Source: Variovorax sp. ZS18.2.2
Lineage (GTDB): Bacteria > Pseudomonadota > Gammaproteobacteria > Burkholderiales > Burkholderiaceae_C
DNA length: 64,000 nt
NCBI RefSeq assembly: GCF_024701975.1
Contig: NZ_JANLNM010000010.1
Span: 1-64,000 of the forward strand
Reading direction: 5' to 3'
The first letter of the stretch is position 1; every line of letters begins with the position of its first letter. The notes beneath the pieces are model-generated. The model worked only from the letters and a program-made list of their open reading frames with translations, had not been told where the DNA came from and ran no database searches. The position numbers were made by a program, and so were the translations under genes. Shown piece after piece: positions 1 through 8,392 of the stretch.

Positions 1-1033
1 TGCTGCGGTCGGTGACCAGCGTATCGAGCCCTTCGGATTCGTAGACGCGGATGTAGTCGCCATCGACCGCGAGGAAGTCGCGCACGGTGTCGCGCCCCGG
101 CAGATCGACGCGCACATCGCGGATCAGGGGATGTGCATTGGTCGCCTGCAGGATGGAGGTGACCGCGCCGCCCAGCTCGTCCGCATGGCTGAAGCTGGCC
201 TTGAACTCGGTGAACCTGCCCGACAGCGAGGTCTCCATGACCCAACGCCCGGTCTTGCTGGTGGCGGCGGCGATGTCGCCGAAGTTCAGGAGCAGGGTGT
301 TCTGCGCGGGCGCGTCGTCGACGTAGCTGCTCGTGAGCTGGAAGTTGATCAACAGGCCTTGCTTGTTCTCGATGATCTTGGGCTGGGCCGAATCGATCTT
401 GAGGTTGCGCGCGGCCGCCTGCCCGTTGTTCTTGACGCGCACGCCCAGCGTGAAGGGCACCACGGGTTCGATCTCGGCCGTGAGCGGATCGTCGGCCTCG
501 ACTTCGCGGGGCAGGAAGTAGTCGAGCGTGAGCAGCGGCAGAGGTTTGACGGTGACGACGTCGGGCGAGACCTCCAGGGTCTGGTCTTCACCGGCGTAGC
601 GGTACTTGAGCGTGGCGCCCACGAGGTACTTCTTGCCTGCGGGTGTGAGGCCTGCCGAGCCGGGGGCCGGGATGATCAGCCAGTTGATGACGGCAGAGGT
701 GGCCGGGCTGATGGTGCCGGTGCCGGTGACGTCCGCAATGCCCTGCTTGTTGGAGACGCGGATGAAGAACTTTGCGCCGCTGGCGTTGGGGTCTTCGGTG
801 ACGGAGACGGGCCTGCCGTTCTCCTCCATGACCTTGACCACCACCGAGACGTTGGAGATCACGCCACTGTCAGTGGTGTTGTTGATCTTCATCTCGGCGT
901 CGAACGCCTGGCGCTCTAGGGTGAGCTGCTGCTTGATCTGGATCTTGACGCTGGCGCAGACGGTTTCCTGGGCGACGGCGGGCATCGCCAGAGCGAGCAG
1001 TATCCCTACACCCACGCCGAATCGCCAAATCAT
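1..1033 (-). CDS. Secreted protein with Ig/CARDB-like repeats (3' part outside window)
   Basis: The reading frame starts at an ATG at 1033 and runs open to the left edge of the window, so about 344 N-terminal residues are visible and no stop is seen. The start MIWRFGVGVGILLALA, with a likely cut after AVAQ, is a Sec signal peptide. The mature part is rich in beta-strand, Thr, Ser and Val. It includes stretches such as VRVKNNGQAAARNLKID that resemble CARDB or DUF11-type Ig-like modules of surface proteins. It is the last visible gene of the minus-strand series of secreted proteins and is GC-rich again, unlike the three small genes just upstream. The role is unknown; adhesion or a structural surface role is an inference from fold type only. 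Confidence 0.7.
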   Translation of the reverse strand, partial: MIWRFGVGVGILLALAMPAVAQETVCASVKIQIKQQLTLERQAFDAEMKINNTTDSGVISNVSVVVKVMEENGRPVSVTEDPNASGAKFFIRVSNKQGIADVTGTGTISPATSAVINWLIIPAPGSAGLTPAGKKYLVGATLKYRYAGEDQTLEVSPDVVTVKPLPLLTLDYFLPREVEADDPLTAEIEPVVPFTLGVRVKNNGQAAARNLKIDSAQPKIIENKQGLLINFQLTSSYVDDAPAQNTLLLNFGDIAAATSKTGRWVMETSLSGRFTEFKASFSHADELGGAVTSILQATNAHPLIRDVRVDLPGRDTVRDFLAVDGDYIRVYESEGLDTLVTDRS

Positions 1034-1103
1034 ATTTCTCCTCATTTCTCGCTCGACGATTTATTTTTCAATCTAAATTACCCCTGCACACTTTCCATTA
1101 AAT

Positions 1104-1520
1104 TCAACCAACCCACCAAACATGGAACAACAAAGCAATCACCCCCGCAATTGATAAAACAAAAACGGCGCGAGCCAGATTTATCAGACTTCGCTCCTCA
1201 GCGATCTCAGGGGATAAAAACAACCACCTCACATAAGCTGGCTCCAACAGCCCGAGCCAATCACTTTTACCCCTCTTATCCAACACGCCTTTCATGAAGT
1301 GCGATAGATAAATTGGAATCAAACAATAACCAACAACTATGAAATACATAGCATATTGATGGCTGCCTTTTATAGAAAAACAAATAACAAAACCCGACAC
1401 CACAGCCACATATACAAAAAATGCAATCCAGCAAATCAGATTTTTCCTTTTGTCAAACATAGCGCCTCTGGTCCTTGACGATAAACCTGCGCAGATTCGT
1501 CCGAACAGATTTCCCTTCAT
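1104..1520 (-). CDS. Small multi-pass membrane protein, candidate immunity/accessory protein
   Basis: This 138-residue product has hydrophobic segments at roughly residues 28-50, 58-75 and 115-137, so it should be an inner-membrane protein with about three helices. I recognise no family. The chosen ATG has an AGGGAG ribosome site about six bases upstream. A second ATG at 1460 (MFDKRKN) also has an AGAGG in place and would remove 20 residues that look less like a membrane-protein start. The gene is clearly AT-rich compared with the flanking GC-rich genes, like its two upstream neighbours. Its place third behind the RHS gene is typical of an immunity or orphan accessory gene in a toxin locus, but that is inference. 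Confidence 0.55.
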   Translation of the reverse strand: MKGNLFGRICAGLSSRTRGAMFDKRKNLICWIAFFVYVAVVSGFVICFSIKGSHQYAMYFIVVGYCLIPIYLSHFMKGVLDKRGKSDWLGLLEPAYVRWLFLSPEIAEERSLINLARAVFVLSIAGVIALLFHVWWVG

Positions 1521-1535
1521 TCCTTGCTCCCTGAT

Positions 1536-2357
1536 TCACTTTTTCATTGATGAATTGCGTGCTCGAAGCTGCATCGATTGGCGAAATCCGCCGCAGCATC
1601 CATTATTCTTTACGCGATCAACAAACTCCGGATCCAGCCGGAATGTTTTTTCTTCATGTCCAAATCGGGCAAGAACCAGTCCCTCACTGTCCAGCAATTC
1701 AAGGATTTCCCCCTCGCCATATCCATTTTTATGAAACACCGCATCCCCAACTCGAACTAAACCCAACTCGCCTATATAGACCCCAACAAGACCCGACAAC
1801 CCTGAATCCTGCTCAGACCCAAATTCTTTGCCAAATTCAAGCCAGAGTTTTGGCAGTTTCTTTTCCAGCAATTCTGCCGTCAATGGCCCATCGGGCTCCT
1901 CGTAATTTTCACCAAGAAATTCCTCCAGAGACAATGACCTTTCCACCTCGCGCGATGGAGGTGCCCAGGCACCAAGCTCACTCAAATTCTCGCAATAAGG
2001 CTTATTTATATTGAAGTTTTTGGCAACCAGTCGATCGTACAGTTCATCGGTACGTGTTATTGCGGCTTCAACGATTTCCAGACCGCACCATATCAACCAG
2101 TTTCTGAAGTCCGAAAAAGAGTCGTCTCCCAATTTTCTTCCGTGAATTAATGATCCGGCCAGATAAATGATCGTTCGGTCCAGGCGGTGAGCGACTCTCA
2201 GATACGAAGCTCCAATCTCAGCACGTTCAGGCTCTGAAATCTCAATGGAATCTATTTCCAGTGCTTGGCAAACGGGAAACTTCTTTTTTATTTGCTCCAG
2301 CCAGGGCCAGATACCCTCACTCTTGATATTCGATTCAATTGTTGACATGGTTTGCAT
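1536..2357 (-). CDS. DUF4240-like protein with C-terminal KOW/Tudor-like module
   Basis: This 273-residue cytoplasmic protein has no signal peptide or membrane helix. Residues about 12-135 resemble the DUF4240 family: a segment FRNWLIWCGLEIVEA preceded by GDDSF, in a mostly helical context. Residues about 201-242 form a separate small beta module (VGDAVFHKNGYGEGEILEL then VLARFG) that looks like the KOW/Tudor-like module at the end of UvrD/PcrA helicases. The gene is AT-rich and lies second behind the RHS gene. DUF4240 proteins are often encoded beside toxins, so an immunity role is plausible, though not shown here. The start is uncertain between ATGs at 2357 and 2348; neither has a strong ribosome site. 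Confidence 0.6.
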   Translation of the reverse strand: MQTMSTIESNIKSEGIWPWLEQIKKKFPVCQALEIDSIEISEPERAEIGASYLRVAHRLDRTIIYLAGSLIHGRKLGDDSFSDFRNWLIWCGLEIVEAAITRTDELYDRLVAKNFNINKPYCENLSELGAWAPPSREVERSLSLEEFLGENYEEPDGPLTAELLEKKLPKLWLEFGKEFGSEQDSGLSGLVGVYIGELGLVRVGDAVFHKNGYGEGEILELLDSEGLVLARFGHEEKTFRLDPEFVDRVKNNGCCGGFRQSMQLRARNSSMKK

Positions 2358-2479
2358 ATTTTAAATCCACACGCTCGGCATTTTTTGTATCGCATCGACG
2401 GACATGCACACCACGAATTAACATTTCGCATGATCGAGATTGCCAAGAGGTTCGAGTCAAAAAGTTATCGATTGATATT

Positions 2480-3166
2480 TTATTTAGCCTTTTGGCATCG
2501 GCTCTCTCTGTATCCAGAATAACTTCCCCATGCCGTGCGAAGGTGGTCTCTAAGATTATTCATTTGAATTTTCGCCGCCATCGATTCAAATTGATCCTGA
2601 TTCACAAAACAACTCATTGAAAATGCAAGGGAAGCGGAGTAAAAAATCTTTTCATTCTCCGACCTCAAAATTTCCTCAAACACCTTCACATCAGCATGCT
2701 CCCCTGCCAAACCCAATAAAACCACCGCTGAATTGATCAAATCCACATCGCTCGACTTCACAAAACCTCTCGCGTATGAAACATAGGGCTGCACGGGCCC
2801 ATCGATTCTTCCATTGTTCCAAAGCTGAACTAAAAAATCCGCCAACATCAGGCGTACGCGAGGCCGCATAAGAAATTCTTGTGCGGCAGGATTTTCGACT
2901 CCCTTCAACTCCCAAAATTGCTGAAGCTTCTCATTCATCAATCCAGTGGTATTGGTTTTTTTTAGCTCGTTCAGCAGACCTACAACCCCGTCTTCATCCG
3001 ATTTGGCTATCAGCGATATTAATTTCTCGACAGCATCTCCGGTTTGATTTTCTTTGTACGCTGCGCCCGTATTTTTTGAACCATCCCTAAGACTTTGAGG
3101 GTCGGCGCTCTGATGGCAGGCTGTCAAAACCACTGAAATGCACAAGCCAATAGTTTTTGCGCGCAT
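2480..3166 (-). CDS. Lipoprotein of unknown function, candidate RHS-tip immunity protein
   Basis: This 228-residue protein starts MRAKTIGLCISVVLTAC, a lipoprotein signal peptide with the lipobox LTAC and lipidation at Cys17. There is no Asp at +2, so outer-membrane sorting is expected. The mature part is helical with a HEAT-like look (VVLLGLAGEHADVKVFEEIL, then SASLAFSM). The start lies only 12 bases after the RHS stop codon and is preceded by GGA at a normal distance. The gene is AT-rich like the RHS tail, which suggests the two moved together. Position directly behind a variable RHS tip is where an immunity gene is expected, and a periplasmic or outer-membrane lipoprotein could neutralise an exported toxin. 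The function itself is inferred, not recognised. Confidence 0.65.
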   Translation of the reverse strand: MRAKTIGLCISVVLTACHQSADPQSLRDGSKNTGAAYKENQTGDAVEKLISLIAKSDEDGVVGLLNELKKTNTTGLMNEKLQQFWELKGVENPAAQEFLMRPRVRLMLADFLVQLWNNGRIDGPVQPYVSYARGFVKSSDVDLINSAVVLLGLAGEHADVKVFEEILRSENEKIFYSASLAFSMSCFVNQDQFESMAAKIQMNNLRDHLRTAWGSYSGYRESRCQKAK

Positions 3167-3178
3167 GATCGTCCGTTT

Positions 3179-6100
3179 TCAAAAAGGATTGCTGATCTCG
3201 ATAATTCGCTCTACGAATCTTTCTTTTATTCCAGATATCGATTTCAGGGTTTGTATGGTTTCAATTTTCTCCTCTCTCTCCACAAATGTTTTCTCTTCAC
3301 GACCACATTCCTCTATCCAAGTGCAGGCCACAACAAATTTCTGATACACATCGGTCATGTTATATACAGTTTGCCTATAGTACTCATACTCATCAATTAC
3401 GAAGTACGCATCAAGCCCGGGCTTGATAGGTTTGTTTTTGGGAGATCGTGGATCAATATCTGGACCGAACTGAACCCCCTTTACAATAACTCCTGGTTTG
3501 TACAACGTAAAAAGAACGTCCTCCTCAGTGAGGTCATAATTTCTATATCTTTTTGGCCCAAGAATATTTTCAATGCATGGGCCTTTTAACGTTCTCAAAC
3601 CTGTAGGGTCATATGCAATCAAAGGGTTTGACGCAGCATAATTAAAGAAATTGAGCCCCGCCCCCACACCTAAGGGATCGCTTGATATGTAACGCCCTTG
3701 CAGCGGGTCGTAGCTTCTAAACCAGTTGTAATGCAGCCCGGTCTCTTCATCAAAGTATTGCCCTGGCAGTCTTAAATTAGAAATAACAATAGGGTTTTCT
3801 TGCGTGGCGGCTGGCGTGATCACAGCAACTTGGCCAAAGGCGTTGTAGCTGGCTGCCCATAGCACATTTCCTGCTTTGTCATTAGCCTGAATTGGCGTCT
3901 CCAAGTGATTGTGCTGGTAATAGGCGACCGCGTCTTGGTTATTGGTGTTTCTGGTCTTAATGAACAGAGTACCTGTAGTGAATTCACTGTCAGGTCTGGG
4001 ACCATACTGTGTAGTGATTGCCGGTGCGTCGATCGCATTCACGCTCCCATCGGTGCTCAAGCTAATCGACTGCGTGGCCTCGGCAATGAGCCCTTCATCG
4101 CTGTACAAAAAATATATACGACGAGCCTGACTCAGCAAATTACCTGCTCTGTCGCGATGCTGTTCCTTCCACGTGCGCCGGCTCATTGGGTCGTAACCGT
4201 AACGCGCGACAAGATTTTTCGACCCGTCACGCACTTCGATCAATCGGTTGTCGCTGTCGTAGATGAAGTTCGTGGTCCGAGTAGCTTCGATTTTTTTCAC
4301 CTGATTGCCGTTGGCGTCATATTCATAACTCACCAAACTGGCGCCGTTTGTATTGGGTCTCTGAAGAAGCCGGTTATTGGCATCGTATTTCCAAGCCCCA
4401 TCGCCAGTCGTGCTGTGACTTGTTCGATTGGCCAAGGCGTCGAGTACAAAAGTCTCGGTGTCGGTCAAAAGCCCCCCACTGTTGGACTTGACTTGAGTGA
4501 GCCGCAGTTCGTCGTCATAGCTGTAGCTGGCATCCTGGGTTCGGCTCAAGCCTGAAGCGCTATCACTGCGCTTGGCGCTTTGAATTTCCTGAAATTTGCC
4601 GTACGTATTGGTCAGACTCAGGACAGTCTGTTGACCCGGAGTGCGGGCCTTCAGGTCCTTCAGGTTCAACAATCCATCCCAGGTCTTTTCCTGTGTCCCG
4701 CCCCCCGGCAAGGTGATCTTGGCTGGCGCAATCCACTTGAATTGGTTGACACTGATCGTGCCTTCGCCAGGTATCTTCACGGTCTCCAACTCGCCGTGCT
4801 GGCTATAGCCATAGTCGATAGCGCTGCCATCCGCCCAATTCAGTTGAGTTTTCTTGCCCGCGAGGCTGTACTCGTAGCCATAACTTAGGGCGTAGCTTTC
4901 GCCAGCGGGGTTGGGATAACTGACGGTCTCTCGGATCTTTCGGCCGGCGTCGTCGTAGCCAAGAGTCGCGGTGGTGGTTTGCTGGCCTATCGGACGCGTT
5001 GCGTCCGTATCGCTCCAGCCAGTGAGATGGTTATCCGCGTCCCAAGTAAAACTGACGATGCGGATGACGCTACCGGCCTTGATTTGCTGCACCTTGGTGA
5101 TGCGGTTGGCCGCATCGTAGATGTATTGCTTCTTTGTCCCGGCCGGATCAGTGCGCTCGCTAAGGTTGCCTGCGTCATCGTACCGATAGGTCGTGCTCTG
5201 GCCCAAAGGCAAGGTCTCAGTAGTCAGCCGGTTGGCGCGGTCATAGACGAACTTCGTTACGTTTCCCTTGGCATCAGTGAGCTGAATCAGGTTGCCGCGC
5301 GAGTCGTACGCAATCTGCGTCTTCGCACCCAAGGCATTGGTGGTTTCCACCCTCTGGCCCAGTGCGTCATATCGGTAACTGCGGGTCTTGCCGTTGGCGT
5401 CCTGCTCGCCGATGAGTTGCCCTTTTGCATCGTAGGTCTTGCCGTTGGTAGTCGTCTGCGTGCCTCCGGCGCCGGGATTAAGCACTGTCTCACTGGTTGG
5501 CCGTTCACGGCTGTCGTACTTGATCTGCTTTTTGAACGTGGGGTACTGAATCTCGGTGGGTGCCCCAAGACTCCCCAGTCCGCCTGCCGCAGTACCGTCG
5601 ATGATCTGGTAACCGTAGCTGGTTACGTTGGCCAGCGCATCGGTCCCGCTGGTGATACGCCGGAAGGTGTCGTAGCCAATGACCGTAGCCCGACCGTCCT
5701 CATCGGTCTGACCAACCTGCAAGCCTTGCTTGTCATATGTCCGCTTTTGCTGACCGCCTACTTCGTTGGTTGTCTGGATGCGACGGTTCATGGCGTCGTA
5801 GGCCGCTTGGATCGCTTTTCCCTTTGCATCCGTGCTGCTTATGGGATTGTTGTTCTTGTCATAGTCGAAACTGCGTACGTGCCCCAAGGCATTGGTCACC
5901 TTGATGAGGTTGCCCTTCGCATCCGTCTCATAGCTACTCGCATTGCCCAATGGATCGGTGTATTTCGCCAACTTCCCCAGCCGGTTGTATACATAGCTAC
6001 GACGACCGCCTTCCGGATCAATGGTCTGACTGATTTGACCGGCGGCGTCGTACACCAATTGCCAAGTGGCATCTGGTGTGAGGGAGCCATTGGCTTCCAG

Positions 6101-7756
6101 GCGCCCCTTGACCGTGATGCTTGACGGCCGGCCTGCCCCGTCTCGCTCGTATTCCGTCGCTCTTTGCTCGGCCAGACCAACCGCTTCGATCTTCTTGGTC
6201 AGGTTTCCCTTGGGGTCGTACTCGTAGCGCGTCTTGACTCCCAGTTCATCCGTCTCCTCGACAGGATTGAACGACTTCGCGTCATACGCCGTACTGACCT
6301 TGGCCCCATCCGGGTACTGGATCTGCGTGATCTGCTCGAACTCGTTTCTCGTGTACGTGGTGGCGAATCCCCGGGCGTTGGTCTGCGTCTCGGTCCTCGC
6401 GCTCGGATCCCGCTTGATCTCGGTCTCCATGCGCCCATTGACCTCGTACTTCACCAGATCGCCCGCGCGGTCATGGCTGTAGTCCTCGACCCTTCGCCCG
6501 GCCGTCGTCGCCGGCCCCTGTACCTTGCTATAGAAGAGCTTCTTGGTGCTGTCCCAGCTCGAGCTGTAGTCCGTGACGCCGCCATCGGCCGCCGTCACGC
6601 TCTTGACGCTCGTGCCCTCGGTGTCATAAGTCAGCTTGGTCTCCCCACCCCTGGGGTCGGTGGTCTTGGTCAACCGTTGCTTGCCGTCGTACGCGTAGGC
6701 AGTGGTGTTGCCCCGCACGTCGGTGACGCCCGTCATGCGACCCTGCGTGTCGTAGATGTAGGTCACGGTGCGCTGCGGCACGTCCAGGCTGTTGCTGCCC
6801 GCCGGCGGCCAGTCCTTGACCTTCTCCAAGTAACCCTTGGCGTCGTAGTGCAGCGTGATGATCACGTTGCCGCTGGTGGACACCCCTCCCGCCCCACCAT
6901 CGACGATGCGCACGATCTGCCCGGCCGCATTGCGCTGCAGCCACACCGTGTTGTTGTTCTTGTCGCCGTAGCGGCTGATGCGCCCGTCGTCGTCGTACTC
7001 GGCCCAGTCGCCGGCCCTGTCGGACCAGCGCCAGCCGCTCGCAACGCTCGTCAGCCCCACGAAGCTCACGCTGCCGCCAACAATGGGCAAGGCAACAGGG
7101 GCGAGCTTCTGGATGGGTTGCTTTTGCAGCGTGAAGCGGTTCTTGAAGATGTAGGTGCCGCCCGCGCCCACGTACAAGGTGCTCTGGCGGCGATAGCCTT
7201 CGATGACTTCGCTGGAGTTGCCCACGGGGTTGCCGCCGATGCTCGCGCACCCGCTCGCAAAGCCCGTCGTGATCACCGTGTCCAGCGCCACGGCTGTCTG
7301 GTTGTAGCTGCGGTTGGCGGGCAAGTAGGTTTCAGGGGGCACCGCCAGCGCCGGAGTGCTGCCGCCGGCCGGAACCGTCACGCCATCGCCGGGCTGCCAG
7401 TCCTCGTCGACCCAGATCCAGCAGGTCGAGGGCGCGCTGCCCTGGCTGCCGTCGCTCATCCCGGGCGCACCGCCGCCGGTGTTCTGGGTCATGACGGGCT
7501 TGTAGCTGGCCGAGATACCGTCCCAATGGCGGTTGAAGCGCCAGCCGGTGCCGTTGAAGCTGCGCTTCCATTCGACCGGGCCAGCGGAGGTCTGCACGCT
7601 CAGGTCGACGACATCCGCGCTCAGGGTGCCGTTGGGAGGAGCGACCGTGACCTGGGCCAGCGCGGACACGGCGACGCCCATGGCCAGCATGGCGGCAAAC
7701 CCTGCTGTACCCCATGCGCGATGCGCTTTCCCCCAAACGACACTTGCGATCTTCAC
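3179..7756 (-). CDS. RHS/YD-repeat protein with Sec signal and variable C-terminal tip
   Basis: The 1525-residue product begins at GTG (AGGGAG/AGGA upstream, start overlapping the previous stop as GTGA). Residues 1-35 are a Sec signal peptide ending SALAQ. A long series of YD repeats of the form YDxxGNL or YDAxGRL fills most of residues about 240-1260, followed by the RHS-core end: GLHYNWFRSYDPLQGRYIS and DPTGLR at about 1383-1388. Known RHS proteins form a closed shell around a C-terminal toxin released after this motif. The 137-residue tail after DPTGLR (3179-3592) matches no toxin family I know, is AT-rich and contains Cys pairs (ACTWIEEC). There is no PAAR or VgrG domain, so export looks Sec-dependent rather than by type VI secretion. 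Confidence 0.92.
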   Translation of the reverse strand: MKIASVVWGKAHRAWGTAGFAAMLAMGVAVSALAQVTVAPPNGTLSADVVDLSVQTSAGPVEWKRSFNGTGWRFNRHWDGISASYKPVMTQNTGGGAPGMSDGSQGSAPSTCWIWVDEDWQPGDGVTVPAGGSTPALAVPPETYLPANRSYNQTAVALDTVITTGFASGCASIGGNPVGNSSEVIEGYRRQSTLYVGAGGTYIFKNRFTLQKQPIQKLAPVALPIVGGSVSFVGLTSVASGWRWSDRAGDWAEYDDDGRISRYGDKNNNTVWLQRNAAGQIVRIVDGGAGGVSTSGNVIITLHYDAKGYLEKVKDWPPAGSNSLDVPQRTVTYIYDTQGRMTGVTDVRGNTTAYAYDGKQRLTKTTDPRGGETKLTYDTEGTSVKSVTAADGGVTDYSSSWDSTKKLFYSKVQGPATTAGRRVEDYSHDRAGDLVKYEVNGRMETEIKRDPSARTETQTNARGFATTYTRNEFEQITQIQYPDGAKVSTAYDAKSFNPVEETDELGVKTRYEYDPKGNLTKKIEAVGLAEQRATEYERDGAGRPSSITVKGRLEANGSLTPDATWQLVYDAAGQISQTIDPEGGRRSYVYNRLGKLAKYTDPLGNASSYETDAKGNLIKVTNALGHVRSFDYDKNNNPISSTDAKGKAIQAAYDAMNRRIQTTNEVGGQQKRTYDKQGLQVGQTDEDGRATVIGYDTFRRITSGTDALANVTSYGYQIIDGTAAGGLGSLGAPTEIQYPTFKKQIKYDSRERPTSETVLNPGAGGTQTTTNGKTYDAKGQLIGEQDANGKTRSYRYDALGQRVETTNALGAKTQIAYDSRGNLIQLTDAKGNVTKFVYDRANRLTTETLPLGQSTTYRYDDAGNLSERTDPAGTKKQYIYDAANRITKVQQIKAGSVIRIVSFTWDADNHLTGWSDTDATRPIGQQTTTATLGYDDAGRKIRETVSYPNPAGESYALSYGYEYSLAGKKTQLNWADGSAIDYGYSQHGELETVKIPGEGTISVNQFKWIAPAKITLPGGGTQEKTWDGLLNLKDLKARTPGQQTVLSLTNTYGKFQEIQSAKRSDSASGLSRTQDASYSYDDELRLTQVKSNSGGLLTDTETFVLDALANRTSHSTTGDGAWKYDANNRLLQRPNTNGASLVSYEYDANGNQVKKIEATRTTNFIYDSDNRLIEVRDGSKNLVARYGYDPMSRRTWKEQHRDRAGNLLSQARRIYFLYSDEGLIAEATQSISLSTDGSVNAIDAPAITTQYGPRPDSEFTTGTLFIKTRNTNNQDAVAYYQHNHLETPIQANDKAGNVLWAASYNAFGQVAVITPAATQENPIVISNLRLPGQYFDEETGLHYNWFRSYDPLQGRYISSDPLGVGAGLNFFNYAASNPLIAYDPTGLRTLKGPCIENILGPKRYRNYDLTEEDVLFTLYKPGVIVKGVQFGPDIDPRSPKNKPIKPGLDAYFVIDEYEYYRQTVYNMTDVYQKFVVACTWIEECGREEKTFVEREEKIETIQTLKSISGIKERFVERIIEISNPF

Positions 7757-8379
7757 TGTCCTGCTCCCTGCTGCTTTCTAGATCTGCCCTGCGTGCCGCT
7801 GCGAAGCGCCGCGACAAACTCCTCGGAATCGAATCCGTCCTTCATATGACGGCCCCTGACGATCAAATAGGGAACACCGTCGCCGCCCAGGCTGGCCAGG
7901 CGCGCCTGGCAACCATGGTCCCTGTCGATGTCGCATTGCTCGTACCTGAAGCCGTTCTGCTCCATCCACCTCTTGGCTTCGCGGCAGTTGGGGCACCAGT
8001 CGGCACTGAAGACGAAGATGTCGCCCGGCTGGGTTCCGGCCGCCAGGGCAGCAAGCTGCTCGGGGCTGTCGTCGCGGCCCAGGCGCGAAGCAATGCCGCG
8101 CACGCTCTCGCTTGTCCAGCCGCGCTGCTGCAGCTTCTGGTAGCCGACATAGCAGCCCGCGATCAACGCAAGAAGCAGCACCCACTTGAACCAGGCGAAC
8201 CCACCGTCTCCCGACGCTGCGTGCATCTGCCTGTAGGGCCGCCGGTCCGCGGACTGCCGGGGCGCCCACGACGCATCGGCGGCTTTGTTGTAGGCCACGC
8301 CACAGCCGGGGCACTGCCAGACTGGCACGCTCGCGTTCTCGGGACGAACGAGCTGGCACTTGGGACAGATGGTTGGCAT
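7753..8379 (-). CDS. Membrane-anchored glutaredoxin-like protein with N-terminal zinc ribbon
   Basis: I start this at the ATG at 8379 (MPTICPKC), with AGGGAA nine bases upstream and 13 bases after the stop of the giant secreted protein; a longer in-frame reading upstream is low-complexity and unlikely. It gives 208 residues. Two CxxC pairs at residues 5-28 make a zinc ribbon. One hydrophobic helix follows at about 57-75, and Arg/Lys before it predict a cytoplasmic N-terminus. The C-terminal domain is glutaredoxin-like: active site WCPNC, then GVPYLIV with the cis-proline. The redox domain would face the periplasm and could handle disulfides in the Cys-containing secreted neighbours. The stop overlaps the RHS start codon, so translation is probably coupled. 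Confidence 0.8.
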   Translation of the reverse strand: MPTICPKCQLVRPENASVPVWQCPGCGVAYNKAADASWAPRQSADRRPYRQMHAASGDGGFAWFKWVLLLALIAGCYVGYQKLQQRGWTSESVRGIASRLGRDDSPEQLAALAAGTQPGDIFVFSADWCPNCREAKRWMEQNGFRYEQCDIDRDHGCQARLASLGGDGVPYLIVRGRHMKDGFDSEEFVAALRSGTQGRSRKQQGAGQ

Positions 8380-8392
8380 GAGCGTTTCCCTG

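Noticed and set aside
3600..7300. Possible CRISPR-like or tandem DNA repeats
   Set aside because: The periodicity comes from YD repeats at protein level; the DNA units are not identical and have no spacer pattern.
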